Positions 27,757-40,522 of a stretch of 64,000 nt of DNA are shown piece after piece (position 1 is the stretch's first letter; every line of letters begins with the position of its first letter). This DNA is from Parietaria judaica (Eukaryota > Streptophyta > Magnoliopsida > Rosales > Urticaceae), in contig OX940869.1 in NCBI GenBank assembly GCA_954871525.1, forward strand, positions 24,208,001 through 24,272,000, given 5' to 3'. The notes beneath the pieces were generated by a model that searched no databases, was not told the DNA's origin, and worked only from the letters and a program-made list of their open reading frames with translations. A program made the position numbers and the translations under genes.

Positions 27757-28237
27757 TCTGTAATAAAAGTAAGATCTGGGGTTGATACGTGTGGTCCATA
27801 TGAGATTGTCAAAATTATTTTAGTTACTAGTTGATGAAGCTCAAAAGATACAATACTAAAGAATTTAGGGTTATTATACGTAATCAAATAGTAGAATTAG
27901 TCATTGTCTTGTTTTCTTTGTCAATCTTTTTATATATAACGCGTTGAAAATAAAATAGTATATGGTTAGATATCAATTCATCTTATTATATAACCAATAA
28001 TATCTGTAAATCACATCTAAAGTACCAAGAAAAAAAAAAGTTGATAGACCTGCTGATAGACCTGTACAGGTCAACAAAGAAGATGGAAGAAGGGGTAGTG
28101 TTGATGTACAATTTCGTCTTAATTAAAAGACAACATGTAAGAATTTCACGATAATTAAATTTTTGGTCTTAAATAAATAAGACTAAGCTTCGAAAATTAT
28201 ATATTGAATAAATAAACATTTATTAAAAAGTATACAA

Positions 28238-29230
28238 TGTGTGGGCCTAGAAATTAATCAAAGCCCATCAAAATATTGCAAAGGCAAAAGCCCACCAACA
28301 CAAAAATACATGGCCGAAGCCGATAACCATTTTGAGCCCAATGGCACAAAACACTAAGGGTAAAACTGTCCAAAATATGTTAGGGATCATTTAAACACTC
28401 GACCAAGAAAATAGGACAACGTGACTAGCTTCAAACAACTATATTTAGTCAACCATTCCAGCATGACGGAAGAAGCGCTGGTCAAGACGCGCGTGTCAGT
28501 TCGGGAACCAGTCAAGCATTCAAATTGGAGCCACGATTTTCAAGATTCCAGGAAGACTCAACTGGTCGAAAGAAGCCTATAAAGATCAAGCTCAAGCTCC
28601 AAGATCAAAACGCAAGCCTTTATTTTTACTTGGCATTTTCGAAAGTATTATTGTACCCGAATAGCTTTATACTTGTTCCCCTTAGTAGAAACTTTGCATA
28701 TATTGTTTCGATGTTCATGTTCTTACAAATCAACAAAAAACATACAGATGACGTAGTCAACTATTGTATTGGGACGAACCTCTCTAAAAAAATCTTCTAT
28801 CTCAAATTATATATAGTTATATTCGTGACTGTTGAGAGTACTGACGACGTGAAGATCAAGATCCATTGAGCAAGCACAACAAAAAATCTAAATTGAAAGT
28901 CTATAGTCTACGTGACTATTGAGGTGGGAAACCATATTAACATGTGCTAAAACCCTTGTCCGGCGATTGAAAGGAGTGAAGACAACTTGCAAACGGCAAG
29001 TGGACTTAACAATTAGTGAAGATAGCTTGCAAATGGCATGTGCTAAAACCCTCGTCCAGGGATTGAAAGGAGTGAATTATAATACCCAACCTTCAATCAA
29101 TTAGTGAAGACAATTTGCAAACGGCGAGTGGACTTAACACTCACCATAAAAGCAAATCACTATATTTTTTTGTGACATTATTTATTTTCGTTTTGCTTTA
29201 ATTTGGTTAATTAGACTTAATCCTAACACA
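28238..29230 (+). mobile_element. Possible solo LTR with internal tandem repeats
   Basis: Starts TGTGTGGGCC and ends near TAATCCTAACACA. The flanks TACAA (28233-28237) and TATAA (29231-29235) differ at one base. GGGCC/AAAGCCC-rich sequence at the start resembles family A LTRs. A TATAAAG lies at 28578. The 3' third holds two diverged copies of a block (ATGTGCTAAAACCC... near 28941 and 29038; TTGCAAACGGC near 28986 and 29113). Boundaries are uncertain. Confidence 0.4.
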
Positions 29231-30536
29231 TATAATAATCAATACATAAAAATAAAAAGCCGTTAATATTAGATTGATCAGCCATTTTACTAAAATGCAC
29301 AACTACTAGTTGGCAATATTAGAGTGCGCGCTATTTGACTTTAAAAGGGATAAGTAGCTCGATATAAGTAGATGCATAAATTATAACTAATTGAATATGT
29401 AAAAAGAAATAGTAAAAAAATAAAATAAATACAGACTTCTCTCAGCAAATATCAAATGAGCCCAGTTTATACTATTGTTATTTGGGCTACTTATGTAGTA
29501 ATTGACCTTAATCACAATCGTACTAAGCCACCTTTACTTATTAAGTCTATCAAAATGATGCACTTTGTTTTAAAAAAAAAGTTATTGACGGCCAAAATAC
29601 GTTACATTAAGGTACACCGTCTTAAATGCCACTATATTACCGGAGCTCCGTCAACCTTGTCGATTAAATAATAATTTTGTTTGATCTCGGCTCGGGCCTA
29701 ACTAGCTAAATTAATATTTCGCTAAATATATAAGATAATAAATTTTTTTAGATCTATATAGGTCCCAACTGATACATAAATTAATAATTCAATGTAAAAA
29801 TAATAGTATTACATAACTAATTATGAAATCATTATAAATAAATTATAACTTTGCATAACTAATTATGAATTCGTCTTAAATAAGTAAATTACACTAAATA
29901 ACTAATCATGTAGTGTTTTTAAAATATGATTATGAAATTATTTGCGTAGTCTTGAAATTAGTAAATGTCTCCTTCAAATTTATCTCTAAGTTGCCGTATA
30001 CTACTAAGAAGGTCCGGCGTTGTATTTTCGTGATGTAACAAAAAATTATTTATATGGTTGTCTCTACAATTGCATCATTGCGTGAAAGAAGTTTAATTCA
30101 ATAATATCGTCTTCAAACTATGTTTTATGATTAGAGATACAATCATATTATATTTTTGACATGTTATACAAGGATTTCTTTTCTAGTTATAGTAATTGTA
30201 TGATAAATCGTTTATAAATTAATATTTTATATATTAATTAATAATTCTTTAATATAATAAATTATGATACTCACAACATTATTAATTTATAGAGGTTTGA
30301 CTGTATCTTGATAGCATGTTCAGCAACAATGAGATTTCTCAAAATAAATGATACTCTCAGCTTTCATATTGTGAATCTTTGTTGCCTCGGTGCGAGCACG
30401 TCTGCACGGCTCTTCTTCATCGTCAAGATCGGATGCGGTTAAATTGTTTGCGGGTGCTCTTTAGGCAATTGGCGCAATAAGGCACATAGGTAAATTTTGG
30501 TGTAAGTCTTCGGCTTCAACATGAATATTATGTTCT

Positions 30537-31159
30537 TGTAGGAAATGCCCGAATTGAGATTTAGGCTTGGGGTTTCCGAGCCTGACCTAACTACATTATA
30601 AAGTGAAAGGGCCACTCGGGCCCGTAAATTAATTATGACATGATTAATTAATTATCAGAATTAATTAATAATTACCTAATGATCTTAACCTATCAATTGG
30701 GCCCAAAACCCATTAGGTCATTAATGCATGTGGTCTATAAATACCACACTAAGCTCATAATTGGAATAATCCTCAGCTCTCAACCCTAGAAAAAATCGCA
30801 CCCCCTAGCACAAGCCCTAGCTGCGACTTTCTCGTCCCCGTGCCACCGTCGGTTTGCCGTTAAAACACTAAGAAAGACCTAGTAGTCTGACGAGGTGTTT
30901 TCTGGTTTAAAAGACATTTCCGAAGAGACGTGGTGGACAATATGGAGCCTCGACATTTGACGAGTTTTGATCAGCTTCACGAGACGATCGGCTGCACGCT
31001 TTACGCGGAGGATTCGGCCAGAATCAATACAGTTGGCAAAAGTCTTATAACATATCGAAATGGATTCTCTTAATTATCAAAGTTAAGCTAGATCGTATTA
31101 TTCGATGATATCCCATGAACTCTGCCTCGGAATTGAGAAAAGTCTCGAAAGTGCCAACA
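30537..31159 (+). mobile_element. Probable solo LTR, about 620 bp
   Basis: Starts TGTAGGAAATGCCC and ends AAAGTGCCAACA. Flanks are GTTCT (30532-30536) and CTTCT (31160-31164), one mismatch. TATAAATA lies at 30737 within GTGGTCTATAAATACCAC, followed by a CCCTAG-rich leader. The size suits a copia-type LTR, but no internal region is present to test this. Confidence 0.55.
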
Positions 31160-31164
31160 CTTCT

Positions 31165-32336
31165 TTAGAAAATATAAGATGAAAGTTCTTATTAGGCAAG
31201 TTCCTTAAAATCACACAAAATTTCGTATTTTCCGACCTAGACAGTAATAATTTCAGCAAACGGAAAACTAATTGTCAAAAACTTAAAAATTATGCACCAG
31301 AAGTGATTTTAAATTTTGATAACTAAAAAATTAGTTGCCAAAATTTCAAAATGCTATATAAAATCTAGTTTGTCATTTTTCCAAAAATTTGGTATTTAAA
31401 AGCTATATTAACTTACTAGTATTATAAGCTCCGATTCTGGACATAAAAAACGAAACATAAATTTGCCCTAATTAGTTAGTAATTACTTGTCCCCACATAT
31501 GGGTCATATCCATATATGTACGTAATTTTTTAGATATTATTAAGCTTTTGCATAGTATATAATATATTAGTATAAAGTCTTTCAAATAATAAAATAATAA
31601 TATATTATATATTAGTATAACATATGTACATATAGACAAATACTAAATATAGTAAGTGTATAAATCATAATGAATGCATTGTGTGGACCTTTCTTCGTAC
31701 TTTGTGGGGACATGCGTGAATATATCCCGGTTTTGTCGTGCCCAAAATAGAAAGTTCGTGACGATTAATCTAATTAAACACGAAATTCCAAATTAAATAT
31801 GTTCTTTATTTTTTATATTAAGTGATTGTTATTTGTTTTTTAATTTGGAGAGAAGGGTTTCAACTTGTACATTAAAATAGGTCAAGTGTTAAAATTAATA
31901 AAATCAATAAAACTATATTTTGCCCGTTCCCAATTCTATATCAACGTGATAAATTCACAATAATTGTGATAATATATCAAGATTTGTGTTCACCCTGCGT
32001 TATATTTTTATCAAAATCAATTGTACTACTTATTCCAAAACATGTTTGGTTTAGTAAGTAGTACAATTGATTTTATCAATTGTATGAGATCAGTGTGGAT
32101 AACTTATTTCTATACAACTTATTAACACCAGAACTCTATTTTTTATTTTATTTTTATTTTATTAATAATCGGAGATCACTCACATAGTGACTCCGTCTCA
32201 AATTTATTGACAAAATTAAAATTTGCATTCTGCGATTTTGAACCAATCTTGATATTATTAAATTAATCGATCCACGGTGACTTCTTTGATATTATTCACA
32301 ATGTTCGAGAGAGATCATGACGTTTGACTTTGTCAA

Positions 32337-32390
<54 letters not shown>

Positions 32391-33890
32391 CTATGGATTT
32401 ATGATCACACTTCTTGGACTTATGGGATTCACAAATATATATAAAGTTCGTATGAGAGTTGGATCGTCAACTCAACTCAACATCTCTCATGTCTTGTTGA
32501 TGAGAATTTGAAATTAATCTATAAACATTTGTCTAACATCGCCCTACGTATGCTTGGATTATTCACCGAGAAAAAGAAAAAGTTAGAAACATCATGTCCA
32601 AGAAGGATATCTTTTTAGTGTATAATGTAAGATTTTTGAATATCACTTACGTGACTTGAACTCAAAATCTTTTATGTCATACACAATAGTTTTTGCGACG
32701 CTTGCCGAATTCTCTACATGAAATCCTTTTCGGAAACTGCAACACAAGTTGCGAAAGTACTTTTTGAGTTTGAGGTGAACCTAAATGCCCCGAATTTCGG
32801 AACTATCATAATAGTCTCATATCATAGAAAGAGATTGGAAACTGGAAACCAGTAAAATAGTAGACAAAGAGATTACTCTCACAATTTTTTTTTTTTTTTT
32901 TTCACCTTTTGTTCAGTTCAGTCCCGTATTTTTGTTTTTTAGGGACTTTTTCCTATAAAGAGCACGCATGCAGAAAATTGACACACTAGATGGAGTGATT
33001 GACCTAACAAGGAAAGCGAAACAGCGACCCTTTATTTACTGGTTTTATTCCGTTGATATAATAATATTCAAGTGAAGTGCCCCTAGATTCAAGATCAAGA
33101 CACAAAAAACCTCCTGTTTGTTAATGTCATGTGTCACATGACATCACACTGACTTATTATAAATAGCTTCATTCATTACACTCGAAATGCAATTATCCAC
33201 GCGTGTATCCTTATTGCCTCGCTTTAAAAGTCTCGGTACACGACTACGACAGCTACAAAAATATATATATATATATATTTTCTACTAAAATTATAAATTA
33301 GTCCCCCTCAACTTTCTTTTTTTTACTAAAATTATAAATTTGCCCATCAACGTTCTTTGAATCGTGATTCCGTGAATTATATCAATCTATATAAATTACT
33401 TTGGAATTATAACTAGAGTTTGTAAACACTATATTTTTGTATTCAAATTCTTCATTGAGCAGTGCATCCGCTACTTTATCTTTTGTTTTATTTCTCTACG
33501 AATGTGTTTTTGGAAACCTTCGTAGTCCCTAGAAAGTTCTAATTGAGAAATGAAACAGAAGAATGAGAGTCGGAAGCGAAACAAAACGGTCCAACAACGA
33601 CGAGATCGAGAACAGAAGATGCGAAGCGCATGAGCATTCTTTAACTAATCTTCTTCATTGTTGATTGAGTGTGTACAAAGGCAAGAAGCAACAGGGAGTT
33701 GACATAGGGGAGGAAAGAAAACTCACCTAATGCCTCAACTGCCATTAACCAAAGGAAAACACTGCAATTACAAACCCAAACAAGACAAAACACTGTGTTT
33801 ATGCCATAGAAAATTCCCTTTTTCTATGCTGGAAAATAACTGATATACAAAGGAGAGATACACCTATCATATATATATATAAATCTAAAT
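31165..33890. other. AT-rich intergenic with TA microsatellite
   Basis: A TA array lies at about 32341-32387. No exon or transposon terminus was recognised. Sequence just below 33890 is the 3' flank of the PCO gene. Confidence 0.5.
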
Positions 33891-33894
33891 ATAG

Positions 33895-35822
33895 TTAATC
33901 CTCCACTATTGCTGGGCCTCTATAGTGAGCTCCAACCACAGGTAAATCCTCAGGTAGAATCTCCCTCTCCTGAAGCCACGCATTAACTTCTCCTTCTTCC
34001 CGGACTTTCTTTTCCTCGTCGACTGTCAGTTAAACGACGTCGCAGAAAGTTCAATGATTCCGAAATGAGTTGAGTAAGGAAATGAAAAGGGTACCGGGAA
34101 AATGACAGTGTACCTGAGAAGTCCGAAAACGGAAAATCAAAGTAGTAAGTGCATTCGCGGCCGTCGGGATCGGAGTACGGCGGGCCGAGCACGTCGAGAA
34201 CGGCACACGCAGTCACCGCTGTGAAACAGTGCATGTTTCCGCCGTCTGCAGGGTACAGGATCGAAGCATCGCAGGGCGCAACGAAGTCAGAGTCGACCTT
34301 GACTTTCGCCAACCGGACATCAGGCCTTGTGGCTGTAGCATAAACCAAAGCACACGTCACAAGATGTGGATATAATCATATAATATACCTACTCTTCACC
34401 AAATATGCATGGATTTCCGTACAGCCAGTACGGAGCAGCCAGTACGGAGCTATGTATCCAATAATATGGCGACATTCTTAGACAAAGATGGTGAGAGAGA
34501 AAGATTGATTACGAGGTTTGAGGATTGAACAAGTACATATCTGTCCACCGGTCAATTAGTCAAACAGTTTACATAAGAAGAAAATAAAAACAGAGAACAA
34601 AAGATTCGGATAGTGTCTGGAATATTTCCTTCTCTTTTTTTTTCTTTTCTTCATACCTAGTGTAGGATCAGAGACCCAATCGTAGGACTTAATGTGCATT
34701 GTTCCGAAGAGGAGCTTGCTGAAAACCGTCATGCCCGGGTGATTGTGGAGCGGTATGACTCCCGAAGGCGGCAAGCAAAAAATTCCCATCTGTAACCGGA
34801 AATTCAGAACATTATTTCATAAGACAAACGAACAAAATATTATCTCGACGATGAAACGAAAAAGTACGAGCTTCACTGACCGAGAACTTTGCGCATTCAA
34901 AGAGATGAAGATACGTGATCGCCCGGGTTCCGTTTCCTTGCGTCGCCCGGAAATAAGGCATATCCGGAGTCAGGCCAACATCCTCAGGTCTCATCGAATC
35001 TGAAAGCCAAACAAACACGTTAGCATCATGACCATACGAGAGCCAATATCCAATCTTTTCAAAAACTAAAATAAAAATAAAAATGGATGATCATAACAAT
35101 AAAAGGTACTATGCTATGAATGGAATGACCATATTTTCCAAATCCCTCAAGTTATTATAATGGCCTAAATGGACGTTGGAATCATGTTTTCTGTTAAATC
35201 AGCACTCATATATTAAAATTCTCAATGAAATATAGAACCCTGTTGATTCCGTGAACAAGAGGACATAAAGTACGCATATTTTAATCATAGAGAATGTCAA
35301 GTACAGAGATATATAATATATAAATAAAATCCATGTACATACATACACAGAATACGTAGTACAAGTGTGTATGTCTACTGAATCATTCGCAAAGGCATTG
35401 AGATTCGAGCCTCAACAATGGTTATGGAACCCCAATTGAGCGAATTGGAATTGCTGTGATAGTTCCAATTCAAATGCTTCTGAATTTCTACACTTTTTTC
35501 TTGGCCAAACAGGGCCAATACTGAATTTCGACCGAAATCCCTAATCGGAAACCGAGAAGAATCCCGATCGCAGTTCCAAAATGCGAGAGGCGATACCTAT
35601 GACGGAGCGCAATCGGCGAATGTCGTCCGGCGGCGGAACGAAGCCGGGGACGGCGGAGGAGTAGACCTCGCGGCAGGTCTCGAAGAGGCGCTGCACGGGC
35701 GAGGGCATCTTCCTGAGTCTCCGGCGAGCCTTCCTGGTGGCCTTGGCGTTGGAGTTGGTGACCTTGGGGAGCTCGCAGAAGTGCTTCCCTTTGCGATCGG
35801 CGAGAGGAGCTTCGATCCCCAT
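33895..35822 (-). CDS. PCO: Plant cysteine oxidase (ADO/PCO family), 5 exons, complete
   Basis: Exons on the minus strand: 35822-35597, 34999-34881, 34789-34657, 34332-34114, 34022-33895. Splice sites are GT-AG with consistent phases, giving 825 nt, 274 residues plus stop. The protein opens [19 protein letters not shown] with a basic RKARRRLRK stretch, as in PCO1/PCO2-like enzymes. The cupin core has [20 protein letters not shown], with iron ligands expected at His130 and His132, and the third at His194 ([10 protein letters not shown]). It ends [10 protein letters not shown], the family carboxyl terminus. PCOs use O2 to oxidise amino-terminal Cys of ERF-VII factors, VRN2 and ZPR2, marking them for N-degron degradation; they act as oxygen sensors. 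The frame also extends upstream to an ATG at 35972, but the start at 35822 matches the family. Hypoxia induction cannot be judged here. Confidence 0.96.
34417..34446. repeat. Small hairpin and tandem repeat in PCO intron 3
   Basis: CCGTAC-AGCCA-GTACGG forms a perfect hairpin. Its right part, CAGCCAGTACGGAG, is repeated immediately in tandem. This lies within the intron between 34333 and 34656. Confidence 0.6.
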
Positions 35823-36030
35823 CAACGGCGGCGAATCCCGAGGGCCGTAGAGCAGATCGGGGGATGGAGGATCGGAGATGAGGAGGGGTATAAAGAGAGA
35901 GAGAAAGGGGATGGTATTGTCGGGGGAGAAAACCAGGGGCCATGGCTTTGGGATTCCAGTGGGCTGTTCCAACAGCGGATTTTTATCCCTTTCATTCTCT
36001 CTCTCTCTCTCTTCTGACCATGTCTAATCA
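35823..36030 (-). promoter_or_regulatory. PCO 5' leader / proximal upstream region
   Basis: GA/CT-rich tracts (GAGAGAGAGAAAGG-type on one strand, 35899-36012) precede the start codon, common in plant leaders. No clear TATA box or hypoxia-responsive promoter element was identified with confidence. Confidence 0.35.
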
Positions 36031-38839
36031 GTTCTCTTTTATTCGGACAGGATATTTACGGCAAAAATATCATCAGATATATTTTAGTAATATATTATAT
36101 TCTAGGGTCTGAGAATACCTTTATTTGGGTTTTCATTTCATTAAGATTCGTGCCCTTTTGGAATAGTGTTTTTATTTTTATTTTTAATGAAATCCCAACT
36201 AAGGTCTTTTAGCAAATTCTTTCGTTGTTACAGCCAATTTAAAAAATAATGGTAAAAGTATTAAAGTTTAACTTTTTTGATAAATTAGTAGTCTCATCCA
36301 CTTTTGATGACGTCAACAAAGCAAATCGCAATGTTATTGAGGATATCAACTGGTAATATTAGAGAGAAAGTGAGAAGGAAAATAAGAATTTGCGTTGTTG
36401 ATGCTCAAAGAACTTAAGTTTACATATAGTTTTATTTTGATATTCGAGAGTTTGATGTTTAGATACAGTTTACATACATTTGTTTGATTTGTGTTGACGT
36501 CGACACATACATAAATAGTAAAAAAAACTTACGGAAAAATAGACAAGGTCTACCGATTCACAAAAAAAAAAAAAAGTGAACTTTGATACTTTTATCACTT
36601 TTTTTTTAAGTTGATCTGTGCCGCCTTATTTTCAAAACAAAAAAAAAACTTGGGTACTTGTGCAAGTAATAACCCTGTATTCTAAATTTCATTTTTTTAC
36701 GAGGGTGACACTGATAGTCAATGTTATAATGCACTCTCGCATTACTAAATATATTTAGTGTAGAAATATGTGACATTATTGACTAAGTTTATATGTGTAA
36801 AGGGGGAACTCATTTGCATGCCATAGAGTTTGAACTCGGACTTCTTGAAAATGTATGTAATGGAGTTATCACTAGGCCACACGAGCTTGGTTTCTAAATT
36901 TCATCGAACTATGAAAAACGTTCGAAAAATTGAAGAAAAAACTATCACCACGAATTTCAAATTTTAATTAGACTGTTTCAAAATAGTTCTACCGTAAGTT
37001 TTAAATACTTTCAACTAAAGTTTGCAATGTGTCGCGTATAAAATAAGTAATTATTTGTACTTTGTTCGCAAATATTCCCATGTTTAATAATAAATATCTT
37101 TTGTATGACTTGCAAATTTGATAAATAGTGTAAATGCTACAAATTTTTAAGTTACATCCAACTATGATAACGAATAATTTCTCTAACTTTTGTTAAAAAA
37201 TATTTATGAACTATTAATTTTGGTTAAAAACACTAATATTAATGGATAAGTGTCACATATAATTTTTTATTATTTATTTTGTTTTAATAAGTTATAGTCT
37301 AATAGAATGCTTTAATTCTAATTTTTGTTATTATTTTAATTATTTATGTTTTTTTATATTAACATTTTTTAAGAGAATGAATAAATTGACCAGGCTTATT
37401 TTACCTAGGTTCTTAATTTTTATTTTTATTTTTTATATTGGATTAGCTACTATTATTTGGATATATTTTATTTTTTAGGATTATACTATGTTTATTTTTT
37501 TGTTATATTTATATACTGGTTTTATTATTAGAATTTGATGTATGTTTTTAATTATTTAGTATATTTTAAACTCTTTTTTTTAAAACTACTTTTTTTCACA
37601 AAATAAAGAATTTAACTCAAAATCCGGTTTGGCTCTTTTGAGATGCGTTTTCCTAGTCCCAAACAACTGGGCTTTTAAAATCCGGATATGCCTCGATTTG
37701 AAGAGTTTGAAAAACCGATAAAGCCAAAAATAAAATATCGTACCGGATTTTGGTTTTTACCTTAATTATCATTTATAGAATGTAATCCTGTTTTTATTTT
37801 ATCCCATAAAAAGTAAATAATAATTTTATAAAAAGTTCCCAAACAACTGGACTTTAAAAATCCGAATATGGCTCTATTTAAAGAGTTTGAAAAATCGACA
37901 AAGGCAAAAATAAAATTTCGTACTGAATTTTTATTTTTGCCTTAATTATCATTTATAGAATATAATCTTATATTTATTTTTTCCTTAAAAAAGTGAATAA
38001 TAATTTTAATAAATTTTATCATTAATACTCAGGAAATGTCATGAGGCACTGATACACAAAAAATAAATGTTTGAGATCACTTCTACTATGGATAACAAAA
38101 AAAAGTGCTATAAAACTTTACTTGTATAACTAACAAAAAATGTGCAGTGTTTCGTATAGCTTTGTTTTTAAGAAAATTATATTTTGTTTCAGTTTTTGAA
38201 AAAAAAAAAAAAACTAACAGGTGTCTGGTAAATAGTATAGTTTATCTTAAAATAGTATAGTTTATCTTAAAAACAAAAACATGGCTAAATAAATTGTGTC
38301 AAACGCACCCGTAAATCAATAAATATATCAATAATATCTTTTAGAATAAATATATATAGATCACTTCTTCTAGCATAAGCGGAACTAGGTTTTGTTGAAG
38401 CAAAATAATTAAAAAATATGGATACTTATTTAAAGATTTTAAATTAGTTGGGGTGGCTAGAACCACTATTGAGGTGTGCATAGTTCCGCCTATGTCTTCT
38501 AGTGATTAACTTAATAAACAAATGTAATCAATAAATTTAGAATCCATATATAATATCATACAACTTACTTGTTATGATATGAAATTACGATCTACTGATC
38601 TACGCTACATTTAAAAGAATCTAAATCACCCCTTATGAAAAATAGTTTGTCATATGTAAAAGTCAGTTCTTATATGTAATGTATTTAGTTAATGATGTTA
38701 TAACATGAAACCACAAGTTGGGCCGGATATTTTAAATTTTATTTTTTAGAGGTAAGAGTATTAAATTATTAAAAAAAATGTGTATTCGTTAGTACCAAAC
38801 CAATTAGTTCCACGAAATATCAATATTTATTACAGCATA
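36031..38839. other. AT-rich intergenic, no gene recognised
   Basis: Low-complexity A/T tracts dominate. The only clear structure is the 180-bp tandem duplication at 37657-38020, annotated separately. Confidence 0.5.
37657..38020 (+). repeat. 180-bp tandem duplication
   Basis: Two diverged copies of a unit beginning TCCCAAACAACTGG start at 37657 and 37837. Both continue through AAGAGTTTGAAAAA and CTTAATTATCATTTATAGAAT. Confidence 0.85.
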
Positions 38840-39020
38840 AGTACTGTTATGCGTATTTTTTGAACTATTGAAAATATGGGCCCAAAAGATAAAAGTCAAA
38901 ACCCAGAACGAAGGTCAAAGCCCAGAGGTCCAAGTCCAAGCCCGTTAGACGAAAAACGGAAGGAAAGGACCAAAAGACGGAGATCGAAGACCAAATACCA
39001 TTGCTAACGGGAGATGCCAC

Positions 39021-40475
39021 TGTTGGACATATGTCCTTAAACAAGCTGTATTTTCTTTATTGTAAAAGATTTTGACTAAGTCGTTGAATATAAGATGGTG
39101 CTTATTATGTTAATCTGATTATAGTTTCTGGTAGAGTAATATAGAATGTTTGTTCCTTAGTTCATAAAAGATACAATTATGTTATTATTATCACAACCGA
39201 GTCAATGTGAGGAAGAATTAATAATAATAATAAATGAACTTGATATGTCTATGACTGGATTAACTGGTTGGGAGCCCACTAATCAGATAAAGTCAATAAT
39301 GTGACTAAGTGATATAATTCTATCTTGGATTAAGTGTGTGTCACAATCACTAAAAGTGCATTAAGTATGAAGCGGCTTCATACTGGACTGGACCTGACTT
39401 AAACTCCGAAAGTTATCATATAAGACCGTCACTGATAACTTGGAGTTGAGTCACTAGTAGATGATCAAATAGATATTCGATCTAAGTCACGAGTGACCTC
39501 GATCCTAGACTGTTGACTTGATTGTTCTTTAAATTCACTATTAAAGAATACATTTACCGTCGTTCCCAATGCTGCTATTTTGGGAACATGAAAGTCAACA
39601 TCTAATGGTAGCTTGGTCATAGACATGGACATCACATAACTCTCTTCATAGTCAAGATAATTCCCTTGATTGTTAGTGGTGAGAAGTGAGAGGTACCCGT
39701 GAGCATATTATGAATCGAAACCATAAGTGGGTTACTCACAATATTACTTACTGAGTTTAGGATGAAAATGCAGTGAGAGGCAAAACGGTAAAAACCGTCT
39801 GCTCGTGTGTGGATCATCAAGTGAAAGATCAATAACCCGAATTCGATTGTATAATAGACACCTTGCTACAAAGGGAATAATATATACTGTATAACTAGAG
39901 AGGGCAGTCTTGGGTTTATAGTGGAATAACATCGAGGTTTGACGAACCACTAGCAATTCGTTGGAGCTTCAATGATACGGATCCATGGTCCCAAGGATAG
40001 CTCCGGAACGGATGATACGTACGTGATTTCAATATTCGATATGTTTTATCAGTTGTCAGGATTCATAAAACTAAAGTCTATGATAGATTTTGGAAGTTTT
40101 ATTTTTTAACGTGGCAAAAGTACCAAAGTTTGGTACTTGAAATTTAACTAATAAAAGAAAGTAGAATTCAGATTTTTCATCAACTGGAAAGTTGTTGGAA
40201 ATTTAATTCTAAGAAACTTAGCTTTTGGAACCGAGTCGTTTCGACGTACGGTTTGTTAGATAATTTCTAAGTTTCTGATCGGTATCGGTAAACTATGAAA
40301 TTAAATCACATGTCATGTATTTAAATAATGGTGTTGCACCATGACATTTAATGTGTGATATTGAGATCAGTGAATTATAATATAATTTAATTATTTGGAT
40401 TTAATTATTAATATTCTTATTGATAATTAATTAATAATTAATAGATTTATATTATAATAAAATATATATATTTGG

Positions 40476-40522
<47 letters not shown>

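Noticed and set aside
28238..29230. Endogenous pararetrovirus remnant
   Set aside because: A TGACG-type motif and TATAAAG were noticed, but no viral coding domain is present. A solo LTR explains the ends better.
35823..35972. Upstream in-frame ATG for PCO at 35972
   Set aside because: The 50-residue extension is hydrophobic/Pro-rich and foreign to the family. The start at 35822 matches the PCO1/2 amino terminus.
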